This document shows positions 23,081 to 33,199 of a DNA stretch of 47,422 nucleotides, piece after piece. The translations under genes and the position numbers were made by a program. Location: NCBI GenBank assembly GCA_002449695.1, contig DJXI01000076.1, forward strand, positions 1 through 47,422, given 5' to 3'. This stretch comes from Verrucomicrobia bacterium UBA7008 (lineage in GTDB: Bacteria; Verrucomicrobiota; Kiritimatiellia; RFP12; UBA1067). The first letter of the stretch is position 1, and each line of letters begins with the position of its first letter. The notes beneath the pieces were generated by a model. It searched no databases and was not told the DNA's origin. It saw only the letters and a list, made by a program, of their open reading frames with translations.

Positions 23081-25053
23081 ACGTTCTCCTTATTATTCAA
23101 GGCCGTCGCGCCCGCATCTTCAAAAATCTCCTTGAACCTGAGATACAAAAATGCGCCGGCGATGAGCAGCGCGCCGACCGCCGCGAAGACGGCGACGCGC
23201 GCGGGCGTCGCAAGCGACGAGGTGTCGCGGAACAGGATCTTGAGGACGGCCAGCGCCAGAAGCGCAAGGCCGGCAATCCGCACCGCGCGTCCGCGTCGCA
23301 CAATGCCCGCCGTCAGCAGCGCCGCGCCCGCCACCGCCCACACGAGCGTGACAAGTCCGCCGCCCAGCACCGGCAGCAGGAACCGTCCGGCGAAATGGCT
23401 CTCAAGCGAGATAAAGGCAAACACGAACGCCGCCGCACTCCAGACGAACCGCCAACGCACCGCACTGATCAGTCCGCCTTCGCGCCCCAGCCGGCACGCG
23501 AGGAAGGCCAGAAGCGCGGGAAGGCTCGCGAGACGGACGAGGCGGACGCCGAATTCCGCCGTATCGCGCGCAGCCGTCATCCCGCCGTACGCGAGCGGGA
23601 AGGCCCCGAACACGGTGTAGAGTGCGCACGGCACCAGCACGGCCAGCGCCAGCACGCCGAACGTCCGGTCGTCCGTCCGCACGTCCAGCTCCGCGAGCAG
23701 TGCGGAAAAGAGGCAGAAGGCGGGCAGAATCCACGCCCGCAGATCGTCCAGGAACGACGCGAGCGCAAACGCGGCGCAGGCGACCGCCAGCACATTGAAA
23801 AGCACCGCCGCCACCCGGTCGCGTCCCTTGCAGAACCCGGCCAGCGCACCGTGCGCGACCGCCGCCCCGGCGAGAACCGCCGCCGTGCGCAGCTCGCCGA
23901 TCGGCCAGAAGCAATCGCGCGCCATCGCCACGAGCCAGACGACCGCCGCCAGCGCGACGAACGCCCATGAAAGGTTGCGGCCCGCGCGCGAGCGGTGCGG
24001 CGCATCCACCAGCGCGAGCGCGACAACGGCAGCATAAAGCCCCGTCAGGAACAGCCCGGCGACCAGCGCGCCGCCGCGCGTGTGCTGACAGGCGAACACC
24101 GCGAAAGATGCCGCGGCGGCCGCGAAGCCGAGCGCCGTCCACCGGCGCAGATGCGCGACCACGGCGGCCGCCCCCACAAGAAGCAGGAGATAAACGTCTG
24201 TCTTGACCGGCTGCGCCGCGAAACGCGTGATCAGCGGAACGAGCAGTCCGCCGGCGAGCCCCAGCACGGCAATCGTGAGCGACCGCAGACGGACGGACAG
24301 CACCGCCGCCGCCACACTCGCCGCCACAAGACCTGCGAACGTTCCCGCGCACGACGCGATGACCGGCGGCTCGAAGTAGCGGTGGCCAAGGCCGAACGCG
24401 AGATACAGCGCGACAAGGCCGAGCGCCGCGACGACTTCGCCGAGGAGGGCATAATCCGCCTTCCTGAGTCTCATCCCTGTTCCTGCGCCTGCGCCGACGA
24501 CGCCCCAGGCCATCATCCCGTAGACCCGCTGCGCGGGCCCGATCCATCCCCGGTCGATCGCCAGCATCAGGAAATAGGCGCTCGCGCCGACGAGCAGCAC
24601 GGCGCCGACGCGCACGAGCCAGCGCGTCGCGACCGCGAACTCGCGCGACATGCCCGTGGGCGCAAAGTCGCCGCGCACGCAGAACCAGTCCTCGATCCGC
24701 GACCAGAAAAGATCCATCGCGGTCAGCTCTTCCGGCAGTGACGGCTTCGGCCGGGCGACCCGTTCAACAGGGGCAACGGGCGCGGCCGGCGGCTCTGCCT
24801 TGACCGGCGCGACCGGCGCGGCCGACGACACCGGCGACGCGGCCGGGACAGGCGCGACCGGCGCGGGCGGCTTCGGCGTATCGGCGGGCGCGGCTTTCGC
24901 GGGCAGTCCGGACTTCGCCGCCAGCCGCCGGTTGATGTCGTCAATCTTCTCCCGCAGATGGCCGAGTCTTACGAGCACGGCGATCAGCACGACCGGCAGG
25001 CCGATCGTATAGAGCAGGCAGACGAGAAATCCGAACAGTCCCAGCAGTTCCAT
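23077..25053 (-). CDS. DUF2339-family membrane protein
   Basis: A 658-residue protein: one N-terminal TM, a short coiled coil (LGHLREKIDDINRRLAAKSG), a Pro/Ala/Val linker of about 60 residues (repeated APVAPV), then about 18 TM segments starting near residue 145 (WLVRVGAVLLVGASAYFLML), the layout of DUF2339 predicted membrane proteins. Second gene of an operon: three bases after the TetR stop and overlapping the MFS/acyltransferase start by four. Function unknown; the neighbours suggest an envelope or lipid role. Confidence 0.78.
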   Translation of the reverse strand: MELLGLFGFLVCLLYTIGLPVVLIAVLVRLGHLREKIDDINRRLAAKSGLPAKAAPADTPKPPAPVAPVPAASPVSSAAPVAPVKAEPPAAPVAPVERVARPKPSLPEELTAMDLFWSRIEDWFCVRGDFAPTGMSREFAVATRWLVRVGAVLLVGASAYFLMLAIDRGWIGPAQRVYGMMAWGVVGAGAGTGMRLRKADYALLGEVVAALGLVALYLAFGLGHRYFEPPVIASCAGTFAGLVAASVAAAVLSVRLRSLTIAVLGLAGGLLVPLITRFAAQPVKTDVYLLLLVGAAAVVAHLRRWTALGFAAAAASFAVFACQHTRGGALVAGLFLTGLYAAVVALALVDAPHRSRAGRNLSWAFVALAAVVWLVAMARDCFWPIGELRTAAVLAGAAVAHGALAGFCKGRDRVAAVLFNVLAVACAAFALASFLDDLRAWILPAFCLFSALLAELDVRTDDRTFGVLALAVLVPCALYTVFGAFPLAYGGMTAARDTAEFGVRLVRLASLPALLAFLACRLGREGGLISAVRWRFVWSAAAFVFAFISLESHFAGRFLLPVLGGGLVTLVWAVAGAALLTAGIVRRGRAVRIAGLALLALAVLKILFRDTSSLATPARVAVFAAVGALLIAGAFLYLRFKEIFEDAGATALNNKENV

Positions 25054-25056
25054 GGT

Positions 25057-25689
25057 TCAGCCCTCCAATCCGTTGAAGACGGTCCCGCAGATGTGGTCGC
25101 GGACCTTTTCGGCCCATTCGCGCACGCCCGCGCCGGACGGTTTGAAATCGCCGTGCCACTTTTTGTCGGCCAGCGCATAGACCGAAACCTGCGCCCAGAT
25201 GGACGACGCCCAGAGATCCAGGGCCTCCGGATCGCGCACCTTCCGCGCGAGCAGTTTCTTGAGGCCTTCATAGACCGGACGCCCGAACGTCTCCTTGAAC
25301 TCCCTGTGAAACTTGGTCGGCGCGGTCACCTCGTGGCGGAAGAGCGCCGCGCAGAGCTTCTGGGCCGGCGCGGTGGGCAGTGTCATGAAGAGCATGTCGT
25401 CCACCCACTCGCTGACGGCCGCGCGCCAGCTCGCCTCGTCCGTCACGCCGTCCGCGAGACGCGCGAGCGGCGCGCCGAGGTCGCCGAAAAGCCGCTGCGC
25501 GACGAGGCGGTAGAGCGCCGCCTTCGAGCCGAAGTAGCGCGCGAGCAGCGCCGCGTTCACGCCCGCGCGGCGGCAGATCTCCCGCGCCGAGGCGAGCGCA
25601 AACCCCTTCTCGGCAAACTCCTCCTCCGCCGCCGCGAGGATCGCCTCGCGCGTCTCGACGCCATCAATCCGCTTCTTCCGTTCCGCCAT
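25057..25689 (-). CDS. TetR-family repressor (CecR-like), autoregulated
   Basis: A 210-residue regulator. Start ATG 25689 follows AGGAGG by eight bases. The N-terminal HTH reads [20 protein letters not shown] and [20 protein letters not shown], with KAALYRLV after it; the C-terminal ligand domain resembles CecR/YbiH (TetR_C_15: [20 protein letters not shown]). First gene of the tetR - DUF2339 - MFS/acyltransferase operon and the likely repressor of it, through the palindrome at 25709-25724. The inducer is unknown. Confidence 0.88.
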   Translation of the reverse strand: MAERKKRIDGVETREAILAAAEEEFAEKGFALASAREICRRAGVNAALLARYFGSKAALYRLVAQRLFGDLGAPLARLADGVTDEASWRAAVSEWVDDMLFMTLPTAPAQKLCAALFRHEVTAPTKFHREFKETFGRPVYEGLKKLLARKVRDPEALDLWASSIWAQVSVYALADKKWHGDFKPSGAGVREWAEKVRDHICGTVFNGLEG

Positions 25690-25708
25690 CGTGCAACCTC
25701 CTTTTATC

Positions 25709-25724
25709 GTAATCACGTGATTAC
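25709..25724. promoter_or_regulatory. TetR operator, perfect 16-bp palindrome
   Basis: GTAATCACGTGATTAC is a perfect inverted repeat 20 bases upstream of the tetR start and touches the -10 (TAAAGT) of the extended promoter at 25723-25731. Binding there would block initiation, which fits autorepression. Confidence 0.75.
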
Positions 25725-25731
25725 TTTATCA
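25723..25731 (-). promoter_or_regulatory. Extended -10 promoter of the tetR operon
   Basis: Minus-strand TGATAAAGT; the -10 overlaps the operator by two bases. ATG lies 33 bases downstream. Confidence 0.5.
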
Positions 25732-25828
25732 TAAAGGACGCGGCGCTGTCAACGGGGAAGGCGAAAAAAAATTTCGCGCGCCGCGGCGGGCGGCGTGCGA
25801 CTGTCGGCGGGACCGGCGGGCGTCCGGC

Positions 25829-27601
25829 TCAGGCCGGGCGGCGCCGGATGCGGGCGATGATCTTGGAGGCGCCGAGGTTCTTAAAGCCCAGCGCGAGGAG
25901 GATCTTGCCGAAGAGGTGGCGGCTCTCGGCCGCGACCTCCAGGATCTCGATCCCCTCCGCCCGGCAGAGCTCGCGGAAGTCCTTCAGCGTCACGCAGTGG
26001 ATGTTCGGCGTGTCGTACCACTTGAACGGCAGCGCCTTCGAGACCGGCAGCCGGCCCTTGAACGCCAGCGTCAGGCGGATGCGGTACGCCGCGAAGTTCG
26101 GGAAGGTGACGATCGCCTCGTCCGCGATCCGGAGCGCCTCGCGCAGGAGCCCGCGCGGGTTCTTCACCTCCTGGAGCGTGTCCGAGCAGACCGCGAGGTC
26201 GTAGTGGCGGTCGGGGATGAGCGCAAGCCCTTCGTCCGCGTCGGCCCAGAAGCAGTCGTGGCCGTCGGCCACCGCCTCGCTGAAGCGCTCGATGTCGATC
26301 TCCACGCCGTCGCCCTGCACGCCGCGCTCCTTGCGCAGGACGTTCAGGAGCGAGCCGTCGCCGCAGCCGATGTCGACGACGCGCGACAGCGGCCGGACCA
26401 TCCTGACGATGTTGCGGTAGAGCCGCTTCTGCCACTTCATGACCTTGACGTCGCGCTCGCCCAGGAAGCCGCCCAGCAGCCCCGCGAGGTCGTGGATCTC
26501 CGTCAGAAACGAATCGTGGCCCGTGCCCGCCTCCAGGTGGCAGTAGGTGACGCGCTTGCCGTTCTTCAGGAGCGCGTGCGCGATGTCCTGCGCCTGCCAG
26601 TCCGCGAAAAGGATGTCGTTCTCGTAGCTGACGACGAGGCACTTCGCCTTGACGCGCGCCGCTGCCGCGTCGAGCCCGCCGTAGCGCGCGCCCGCATCGA
26701 AGAGGTCCATCGACCGCGTGATGTGCAGGTAGCTGTTGGCGTCGAAGCGCTTGAGGAACTTCTGCCCGTGGTGGTCGAGATAGCTTTCGATCTGGAAGTA
26801 CGTCTTGAACGCGGCGTCGCGCTTCGCGCGCTCCTCGGGCGGCGCCTCCACGAAGTTCTTCTGCAGCGCGCGGTGGAACTTGGCCTCGAGGAGCTCGCGC
26901 GAGAGGTAGGTGATGTGCGCGAGCTGGCGCGCGGAGGAGAGCCCGCGCTTGGGCCCCAGGCCGTCGCCGACCTGATAGTAGTCGCCGCCGCGCCAGTCGG
27001 GATCCTCGGTGATGCCGGCCCGGCCGACGATGTCGAACGCGAGCGCCTGCGTGTTGAGGCTCGCCGACGTCGCGATGAGCGCCGCCTTGTCCATCTCGTC
27101 GGGGCAGCGCGTCACCCAGTCCATCACCTGGAGCCCGCCGTAGCTGCCGCCGATGAGCGCGGCGAGGTGCTTGACGCCGAGCTGCTTCAGGAGCAGCCGG
27201 TAGATGTCCACCGCGTCGGAGAACGTGTACTGCGGGAAGCTCGAGCCGTAGGGCTTGCCCGTGTCGGGATTGATCGACATCGGCCCCGTCGTGCCGCTGC
27301 ACCCGCCCAGCACGTTCGCGCAGATGATGTGCCAGCGGTTCGTGTCGATGCCGCGCCCGGGGCCGACCATGCCGTCCCACCAGCCGCTCGGCTTCGTCTC
27401 GCCGGGGCGGATGCCCGCCACGTGGGCGTCGCCCGTCAGCGCGTGGCAGATGAAGATCGCGTTGTCGTCGCGCAGCGGCGCGCCGCACTCCTCGTAGACG
27501 ACCTCGATCTCCTTCAGGAGGCCGCCCGACTCCAGCCGGTAGCCGCCCGCGGGCAGCTTCAGCGACAGTTTCTTCGATTCAACGATGCCCACGCCGTCCA
27601 T
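25829..27601 (-). CDS. metX: Homoserine O-acetyltransferase fused to MetW
   Basis: A 590-residue fusion. Residues about 1-375 are MetX, an alpha/beta hydrolase that transfers an acyl group from acyl-CoA to homoserine: nucleophile elbow GGSYGGLQVMDW near residue 152, substrate residues in NVLGGCSGTTGP, Asp in YENDILFADWQ, His in EAGTGHDSFL. Residues about 395-590 are MetW, a SAM-methyltransferase-fold partner (VDIGCGDGSLLNVL near 410, YDLAVCSDTLQEVKNP). The two are adjacent genes in many bacteria. ATG 27601 overlaps the pyrB stop (TGATG); GTG 27613 is an alternative. MetW is reported to aid MetX activity, so the fusion fixes the ratio. Confidence 0.93.
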   Translation of the reverse strand: MDGVGIVESKKLSLKLPAGGYRLESGGLLKEIEVVYEECGAPLRDDNAIFICHALTGDAHVAGIRPGETKPSGWWDGMVGPGRGIDTNRWHIICANVLGGCSGTTGPMSINPDTGKPYGSSFPQYTFSDAVDIYRLLLKQLGVKHLAALIGGSYGGLQVMDWVTRCPDEMDKAALIATSASLNTQALAFDIVGRAGITEDPDWRGGDYYQVGDGLGPKRGLSSARQLAHITYLSRELLEAKFHRALQKNFVEAPPEERAKRDAAFKTYFQIESYLDHHGQKFLKRFDANSYLHITRSMDLFDAGARYGGLDAAAARVKAKCLVVSYENDILFADWQAQDIAHALLKNGKRVTYCHLEAGTGHDSFLTEIHDLAGLLGGFLGERDVKVMKWQKRLYRNIVRMVRPLSRVVDIGCGDGSLLNVLRKERGVQGDGVEIDIERFSEAVADGHDCFWADADEGLALIPDRHYDLAVCSDTLQEVKNPRGLLREALRIADEAIVTFPNFAAYRIRLTLAFKGRLPVSKALPFKWYDTPNIHCVTLKDFRELCRAEGIEILEVAAESRHLFGKILLALGFKNLGASKIIARIRRRPA

Positions 27602-28677
27602 CAATAGCCGCACTCCATGATTGTCTCTTCAAAACCGAACACGGACGCGATCAGCGCCGCGCGGATCCACATGCCATTGCGCATCTGCCGCCAGTACATC
27701 GCGCGCGGATCGTGGTCGCAGCAGACGGCGATCTCGTCGCGGCGCGGCAGCGGATGCATGATGATGCCGTCCTTTCCGAGAAGCGCAAGCTCCGCCGCGC
27801 CGAACTTGAAGCGCGAGGTGTCGATCTGGGCCGACTCGCCCTTCGCCTTGTCCCACTCGTCCTGGATGCGCGTCATGTACACCGCGTCCGACACCTTCAC
27901 CGCCGCCTTGAGGTCGTCCGTCACCTCGAAGTCGACGCCCTTCTTCGCAAGGATCATCACCACGTCGGCCGGCACCTGCAGGTCCGGCGGCGCGACGAAG
28001 ATCTGCTTGACGTTCCGGAAGTTGGTGAGCAGGTACGACAGCGAGCGCACCGTGCGCCCGCGCATCAGGTCGCCGCAGAACGTCACCGTGCGCCCGTCGA
28101 CGCCGCCCTTGTTCTCGAACGAGCGGATGAGCGTGTAGATGTCCAGCAGCGCCTGCGTCGGGTGCTGGTCCTTGCCCGAGCCCGCGTTCAGGATCGGCAC
28201 GGGGCGCTCGCTGTTCGACAGCTCCCACGCCATCTTCTCCGCCAGCCCCTGCTCGGGCGAGCGCATGATGATCATGTCGAAGTAGGACGAGAAGGTGCGG
28301 ATCGAGTCCTCGTGGCTTTCGCCCTTGAACTCCGAGCTCGTCGCCGCGTCGCGCACGCTGCCCGTCGTGATGCCGAGGATCTGGCACGCCGCGAGGTGCG
28401 AGAGGAACGTGCGCGAGCTCGGCTGCGAGAAGTAGAGCATCGCGCGCTTGTGCGCGAGGACGTTCTTCAGGTAGAGCGCGCCCTCCTTCGACTTGTTGAT
28501 GAAGCGGATGCGGTTGGCGAGCGCGCACAGCCGCTCGAGGATCGCGCGGTCGAACTGCTGCGCGAAGAGCGTATGGTACGGCATCCCGTCGCCGCCCGGA
28601 CGCGCGAGGTAGGGCCGTTTCGCCTCCAGCGACAGACGCTCAAAGTCTTCCCATGAAATCTCGTTGATCTTCGACAT
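27601..28677 (-). CDS. pyrB: Aspartate carbamoyltransferase, catalytic chain
   Basis: A 358-residue enzyme of de novo pyrimidine synthesis (carbamoyl phosphate + aspartate). Carbamoyl-phosphate site appears as PSSRTFLSH (classical STRTRxSFE), the K84-loop region as SSEFKGESHEDSIRT, then HPTQALLD, GDLMRGRTVRSL and HPLPRRDEI near the C-terminus. The residue after SSRT differs from the canonical sequence and the chain is longer than the ~310 residues usual for PyrB, so it is a divergent branch; ornithine transcarbamylase is less likely since the ornithine-binding SMG loop is not seen. Preceded by GGGAGGGA and a promoter; coupled to metX. Confidence 0.85.
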   Translation of the reverse strand: MSKINEISWEDFERLSLEAKRPYLARPGGDGMPYHTLFAQQFDRAILERLCALANRIRFINKSKEGALYLKNVLAHKRAMLYFSQPSSRTFLSHLAACQILGITTGSVRDAATSSEFKGESHEDSIRTFSSYFDMIIMRSPEQGLAEKMAWELSNSERPVPILNAGSGKDQHPTQALLDIYTLIRSFENKGGVDGRTVTFCGDLMRGRTVRSLSYLLTNFRNVKQIFVAPPDLQVPADVVMILAKKGVDFEVTDDLKAAVKVSDAVYMTRIQDEWDKAKGESAQIDTSRFKFGAAELALLGKDGIIMHPLPRRDEIAVCCDHDPRAMYWRQMRNGMWIRAALIASVFGFEETIMECGY

Positions 28678-28701
28678 GATTCCCTCCCGTGTTGAGGGAA
28701 T

Positions 28702-28710
28702 AGTATATCA
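28702..28710 (-). promoter_or_regulatory. Extended -10 promoter of pyrB-metX
   Basis: Minus-strand TGATATACT; its first three bases are the TGA stop codon of leuB (28710-28708). The -10 ends 24 bases before the pyrB start; the leader holds a small hairpin TCCCTC/GAGGGA that includes the Shine-Dalgarno. Confidence 0.6.
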
Positions 28711-29787
28711 TATTTCGCGCCTCCCGGCGTGCAGCGCCGCGCAGACCGCCGCGCCCGCCGCGGCGCACCCCAGCCGCCCGCCGAGATCGGCCGTGCGCGC
28801 GCCCGCGTCGAGCGCCGCGCCGACGGCCGCCTCGACCGCGTCCGCCTCGGCCGCGAGGCCGAACGAGTGGCGGAGGAGCAGCGCGGCGGAGAGGATCGTC
28901 GCGAGCGGGTTGGCGACGCCCGTCCCGGCGATGTCGGGCGCGCTGCCGTGGATCGGCTCGTAGAGTCCGAACCCGTCGCCCCGCAGCGACGCCGACGGCA
29001 GCATCCCGATGGAGCCCGTGATCTGCGACGCCTCGTCCGAGAGGATGTCGCCGAAGAGGTTGTCCGTGAGGATCACGTCGAAGCGCCCCGGCGCGCGCAC
29101 GAGCTGCATCGCCGCGTTGTCGACGTACAGGAAGTCGAGCGCGACGGCGGGATGTTCCGCGTCATGGACGCGCTGGACCGTCTCGCGCCAGAGCCGCGAC
29201 GTCGCGAGCACGTTCGCCTTGTCGACGCACGTGACGCGCCCGCGCCGCGCCGCCGCCGCCGCGAACGCGACGCGCGCGATGCGTTCGATCTCGTCGACCG
29301 CATACGGCAGCTCGTCGACGGCGCTGCGGCCGTCCGCCGCGCGCCGGTGCGCGCCGAAGTAGAGGCCGCCCGTCAGCTCGCGCACGACGAGCAGGTCCAC
29401 GCCCGCGTCGACGATCTCGCGCCGGAGGGGCGAGGCGTCCTTCAGGCAGGGCCACACCTTCGCCGGGCGCAGGTTCGCGAACAGCCCCAGCTCCTTGCGG
29501 AGCGTCAGCAGCGCGCGCCGCTCGGGGCGCTGCGCCGGCGACAGCGCGTCCCACTTCGGGCCGCCCACCGCGCCCAGGAGGACCGCGTCCGCCGCCCGGC
29601 ACGCGGCCAGCGTCGCGTCGGGCAGGCAGTCGCCGACGGCGTCGTAGGCCGCGCCGCCGACCGGCTGCTCGTCGAAGATGAAGTCGTGGCCGTACGCCGC
29701 CGCGACGGCCCTCAGGACCTTGACCGCCTCGGCGACGATCTCCGGGCCGATCCCGTCGCCCGCCAGCACCGCAATCGTCTTCTTCAT
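28708..29787 (-). CDS. leuB: 3-isopropylmalate dehydrogenase
   Basis: A 359-residue enzyme, oxidative decarboxylation of 3-isopropylmalate with NAD. Motifs: [20 protein letters not shown] at the start, [55 protein letters not shown] near the C-terminus. Start ATG 29787 overlaps the leuD stop (ATGA). Last gene of leuACDB. The stop codon is part of the pyrB promoter. Confidence 0.97.
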   Translation of the reverse strand: MKKTIAVLAGDGIGPEIVAEAVKVLRAVAAAYGHDFIFDEQPVGGAAYDAVGDCLPDATLAACRAADAVLLGAVGGPKWDALSPAQRPERRALLTLRKELGLFANLRPAKVWPCLKDASPLRREIVDAGVDLLVVRELTGGLYFGAHRRAADGRSAVDELPYAVDEIERIARVAFAAAAARRGRVTCVDKANVLATSRLWRETVQRVHDAEHPAVALDFLYVDNAAMQLVRAPGRFDVILTDNLFGDILSDEASQITGSIGMLPSASLRGDGFGLYEPIHGSAPDIAGTGVANPLATILSAALLLRHSFGLAAEADAVEAAVGAALDAGARTADLGGRLGCAAAGAAVCAALHAGRREI

Positions 29788-30272
29788 TTCCGCGCCCTCC
29801 AGAAGGCGGCGAGCCCGCCCGCCGCGATCAGCTCCTGCATGAACGGCGGGAACGGCTCGCTGCGGAACGTCCGCCCCGTCGTCTCGTCCGTGATGACACC
29901 CGTGTCGAAATCGACCGCGACCGCGTCGCCCGCGCGGATCGCCGCCGCCGCGTCGGGGCATTCGACGATCGGCAGGCCGATGTTGAGCGCGTTGCGGTAG
30001 AAGATGCGCGCGAACGTCGCCGCGATGACGCAGGAGACGCCGCACGTCTTGATCGCGCGCGGCGCGTGCTCGCGGCTGGAGCCGCAGCCGAAGTTGCGCC
30101 CCGCGACGAGGATGTCGCCGCGCGCGACGCGGGACGCGAACGTCGCGTCGAGGTCTTCGAGGCAGTGCTGCGCGAGCTCCTGCGCGTCGGGCGTGTTCAG
30201 GTACCGCGCCGGGATGATGACGTCGGTATCCACGTTGTCGCCGTACACATGGGCCTTTCCGGAAACTTTCAT
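29784..30272 (-). CDS. leuD: 3-isopropylmalate dehydratase small subunit
   Basis: A 162-residue swivelling-domain subunit of isopropylmalate isomerase. [18 protein letters not shown] and [18 protein letters not shown] are diagnostic; C-terminus has the [14 protein letters not shown] helix. Start ATG 30272 with GGAG six bases upstream; longer in-frame versions overlap leuC and are rejected. Shorter than enterobacterial LeuD (~200), as expected for the HACN-type subgroup. Overlaps leuB by four bases. Confidence 0.97.
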   Translation of the reverse strand: MKVSGKAHVYGDNVDTDVIIPARYLNTPDAQELAQHCLEDLDATFASRVARGDILVAGRNFGCGSSREHAPRAIKTCGVSCVIAATFARIFYRNALNIGLPIVECPDAAAAIRAGDAVAVDFDTGVITDETTGRTFRSEPFPPFMQELIAAGGLAAFWRARK

Positions 30273-30300
30273 GTCGTTCTCCTTTCCTTCTCCTCTTCTC

Positions 30301-31557
30301 TTACTCCGGCAGCGCGAGCGCGCCCGCGACCGCGCTCGCCGCCGCGACGGCGGGCGAGGCGAGGTAGACTTCGCTTTCGACGTGCCCCATGCGCCCGACG
30401 AAGTTGCGGTTCGTCGTCGCGACGCACCGCTCGCCCGCCGCGAGGATGCCCATGTAGCCGCCGAGGCACGGGCCGCACGTCGGCGGCGAGACGACGCAGC
30501 CGGCCGCCGCGAACTGCGCGAGCAGCCCTTCCTCCAGCGCCGCGAGCCAGATCTTCTGCGTCGCCGGAATGACGATGCACCGCACGCCCGGCGCGACCGT
30601 CCGGCCGCGCAGCGCCGCCGCCGCGAGGCGCAGGTCGCCCAGGCGGCCGTTCGTGCAGCTGCCGATGACGACCTGGTCGATCGGGAGCCCCGCCGCGTCG
30701 CGCACCGGACGCACGTTCGACGGCAGGTGCGGGAACGCGACGAGCGGCTCGAGCGCGCCGAGGTCGATTTTGATCGTGCGCGCGTAACCTGCGTCCGGAT
30801 CGGCCGCAAAGACCTTCGGCGCCTGCGCGCCGTGCGCCGCGAGGTAGGCGCGGCACGTCTCGTCCACGGGGAAGATGCCGTTTTTCGCGCCGGCCTCGAT
30901 CGCCATGTTCGCGATGGTAAAGCGGTCGTCCATCGCGAGCGCCGCGACGCCCGGGCCGGTGAATTCGAGCGACTGGTAGCGCGCGCCGTCCACGCCGATG
31001 AGCCCGATCAGGTGGAGGATGACGTCCTTGCCGCCGACCCAGCGGCGCGGCCGCCCCGTCAGGACGACGCGGATCGCGCCCGGCACCTTGAACCACGTCT
31101 CGCCCGCGCTCATGCCCGCGGCCATGTCGGTGGAGCCGACGCCCGTCGCGAACGCGCCGAGCGCGCCGTACGTGCACGTGTGGCTGTCCGCGCCGATCAC
31201 GAGGTCGCCCGCCGTCACGAGCCCCTTCTCCGGCAGGAGCGCGTGCTCGATGCCGCAGTCGTGGCCGACCTCGAAGTAGTGCACGATCCCCTGCTCACGC
31301 GCGAACGCGCGCATCGCCGCGCACTGCGTCGCCGCCTTGATGTCCTTGTTCGGCGCGAAGTGGTCCGGGACGAGCGCGATCTTCGTGCGGTCGAAGACGT
31401 GCGCGCGGCCGAACTTCGGGAACTCGCCGATCGCGACCGGCGTCGTGATGTCGTTGCCCAGCACGAGGTCGAGCTTCGCCAATATCAGCTCGCCCGCGCG
31501 GACTTCCTCTTTCCCGGCGTGCGCCGCCAGGATCTTCTGCGTCATCGTCTGTGCCAT
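30301..31557 (-). CDS. leuC: 3-isopropylmalate dehydratase large subunit
   Basis: A 418-residue aconitase-superfamily subunit. [20 protein letters not shown] (substrate loop), one [4Fe-4S] cysteine in [12 protein letters not shown] and two in [13 protein letters not shown], plus RNFVGRMGH. Start ATG 31557 with AAGGAGGGA upstream; the much longer open frame upstream overlaps leuA and is not coding. The gene follows leuA by 14 bases. Short LeuC of this size pairs with the short LeuD here. Confidence 0.97.
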   Translation of the reverse strand: MAQTMTQKILAAHAGKEEVRAGELILAKLDLVLGNDITTPVAIGEFPKFGRAHVFDRTKIALVPDHFAPNKDIKAATQCAAMRAFAREQGIVHYFEVGHDCGIEHALLPEKGLVTAGDLVIGADSHTCTYGALGAFATGVGSTDMAAGMSAGETWFKVPGAIRVVLTGRPRRWVGGKDVILHLIGLIGVDGARYQSLEFTGPGVAALAMDDRFTIANMAIEAGAKNGIFPVDETCRAYLAAHGAQAPKVFAADPDAGYARTIKIDLGALEPLVAFPHLPSNVRPVRDAAGLPIDQVVIGSCTNGRLGDLRLAAAALRGRTVAPGVRCIVIPATQKIWLAALEEGLLAQFAAAGCVVSPPTCGPCLGGYMGILAAGERCVATTNRNFVGRMGHVESEVYLASPAVAAASAVAGALALPE

Positions 31558-31571
31558 CGCACGTCCCTCCT

Positions 31572-33170
31572 TCAGCGATCCGTATGCCCCGTCAGGAGGT
31601 CGTCCTCGAACGTGTGCTGCACGACGGCGGCCGCGCCCTGCCCCAGCGCGGCGGCGTGACTGTCGTCCAGCATCTTGTTGACGGCGTTGAGCGTCGAGAG
31701 GATCGACCCTTCGATGATGTCCGTCGACACGCCCCGTCCGCGGTAGACGCCCGTGTCGTCCGAAATCTTGACGCGCACCTCGCCGAGCGCGTCGCGCCGC
31801 TCCGTCACGGCCTGGATCTGGTAGTCGAGGAGGAGGAACGAATGTTTGACGATCTTCTCCACCGCGCGGATCGACGAGAAGACCGGCCCCGTGCCGTACG
31901 CCGTCTCCGTCATCTCTTTGCCGTCCTTGACGAGCGTGACGCAGGCGGTCGAATACATCTTCTTGCCGCTCGAGACGAAGTAGTTCTTGAGCGTCCAGTC
32001 GTGCGCGCCCGCCGTGCGGCCCGTCTCGTTCTCGACGAGCGCGACGATGTCGCGGTCCTCCACCGTCTTCTTGCGGTCGGCGAGCGCCTTGAACGCGGCG
32101 AAGAGCTGGGCCTCCGCCGCCGGGCCGACCTTGATCCCCAGCTCGTTCAGCCGCTCGGCGAACGCATGCTGGCCCGAATGCTTGCCGAGGACGATGGCCG
32201 TGTCGCGCACGCCGACCGACTCGGGCGTCATGATCTCGTACGTCTTCGCGTTGGACATCACGCCGTGCTGGTGGATGCCCGACTCGTGCGCAAAGGCGTT
32301 CGCGCCGACGATGGACTTGCTCGGCGCGATCTTGACGCCGGTGATCTTCTCGAGGAGCCGCGCCGTGGGCGCGATCTCCTCCGTGCGGATATTGGAGGCG
32401 AGGCCGTACAGGTCGCGCCGGGTCGTCAGGCCCATCACGATCTCCTCCAGCGCCGCGTTGCCCGCGCGCTCGCCGATGCCGCAGACGCAGCACTCCGCCT
32501 GCCGCGCACCCGCCGCGAGGCCCGCGAGCGTGTTGGCGACGGCGAGCCCCAGGTCGTCGTGGCAGTGCATGGAGATGACGGCCCTGTCGATGTTGGGGAC
32601 GCGGTTCATCACGTTCGCGACCATGTCGGAGATTTCCTTCGGCGTCGCGTAGCCGACGGTGTCGGGCAGGTTGACCGTCGTCGCGCCCGCCGCGATCACG
32701 GCCTCCACGACGCGGCACATGTAGTCGCGGTCGGTGCGGCTGGCGTCCTCCAGCGAGAACTCCACGTCCGCGCACTTTCCGCGCGCGTAGCGGACCGCGT
32801 CCACGGCGCGGGCGAGCGCCGCGTCGCGCGACATCCGGAGCTTGCATTCGAGGTGCAGGTCGCTCGTCGCGAGGAACGTATGGATGCGCGGCCGCGCCGC
32901 GTCCTTGACGGCGTCCCACGCGGCGTCGATGTCCTTGACGAGCGCGCGGCAGAGCGACGCGACGACGGGCGTCTTGACTTCGCGCGCGATCCGCCGCACG
33001 CTTTCGAAGTCGCCGGGGCTCGCGATGGCGAAGCCCGCCTCGATGATGTCCACGCCGAGCGCCTCCAGCTGACGCGCCATCCGCAGCTTTTCCTCGATAT
33101 TCATCGAATAGCCGGGGGCCTGTTCGCCGTCGCGCAGCGTTGTGTCGAATATTCTGACCGTGTTGTCCAT
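31572..33170 (-). CDS. leuA: 2-isopropylmalate synthase
   Basis: A 532-residue enzyme that commits carbon to leucine. Catalytic domain: [15 protein letters not shown] at the start, [16 protein letters not shown] with the metal-binding HxH, and [15 protein letters not shown]-terminal LeuA allosteric domain (about 410-532: [40 protein letters not shown]) that binds leucine. Start ATG 33170 has AAAAGGA seven bases upstream; the longer frame reading through the attenuator is rejected. Transcription is likely controlled by leader attenuation. Confidence 0.97.
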   Translation of the reverse strand: MDNTVRIFDTTLRDGEQAPGYSMNIEEKLRMARQLEALGVDIIEAGFAIASPGDFESVRRIAREVKTPVVASLCRALVKDIDAAWDAVKDAARPRIHTFLATSDLHLECKLRMSRDAALARAVDAVRYARGKCADVEFSLEDASRTDRDYMCRVVEAVIAAGATTVNLPDTVGYATPKEISDMVANVMNRVPNIDRAVISMHCHDDLGLAVANTLAGLAAGARQAECCVCGIGERAGNAALEEIVMGLTTRRDLYGLASNIRTEEIAPTARLLEKITGVKIAPSKSIVGANAFAHESGIHQHGVMSNAKTYEIMTPESVGVRDTAIVLGKHSGQHAFAERLNELGIKVGPAAEAQLFAAFKALADRKKTVEDRDIVALVENETGRTAGAHDWTLKNYFVSSGKKMYSTACVTLVKDGKEMTETAYGTGPVFSSIRAVEKIVKHSFLLLDYQIQAVTERRDALGEVRVKISDDTGVYRGRGVSTDIIEGSILSTLNAVNKMLDDSHAAALGQGAAAVVQHTFEDDLLTGHTDR

Positions 33171-33199
33171 GTTGTTCCTTTTCGAGGTTTCAGCCCAAC

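Noticed and set aside
25732..25828. A small gene or RNA between metX-metW and tetR
   Set aside because: About 97 bases with an A-tract (GCGAAAAAAAATTTCGC) and no ORF or RNA-like structure that I can support.
30301..32919. Long N-terminal extension of leuC through leuA
   Set aside because: leuC starts at ATG 31557 with a strong RBS; the extension overlaps leuA and has no LeuC-like sequence.
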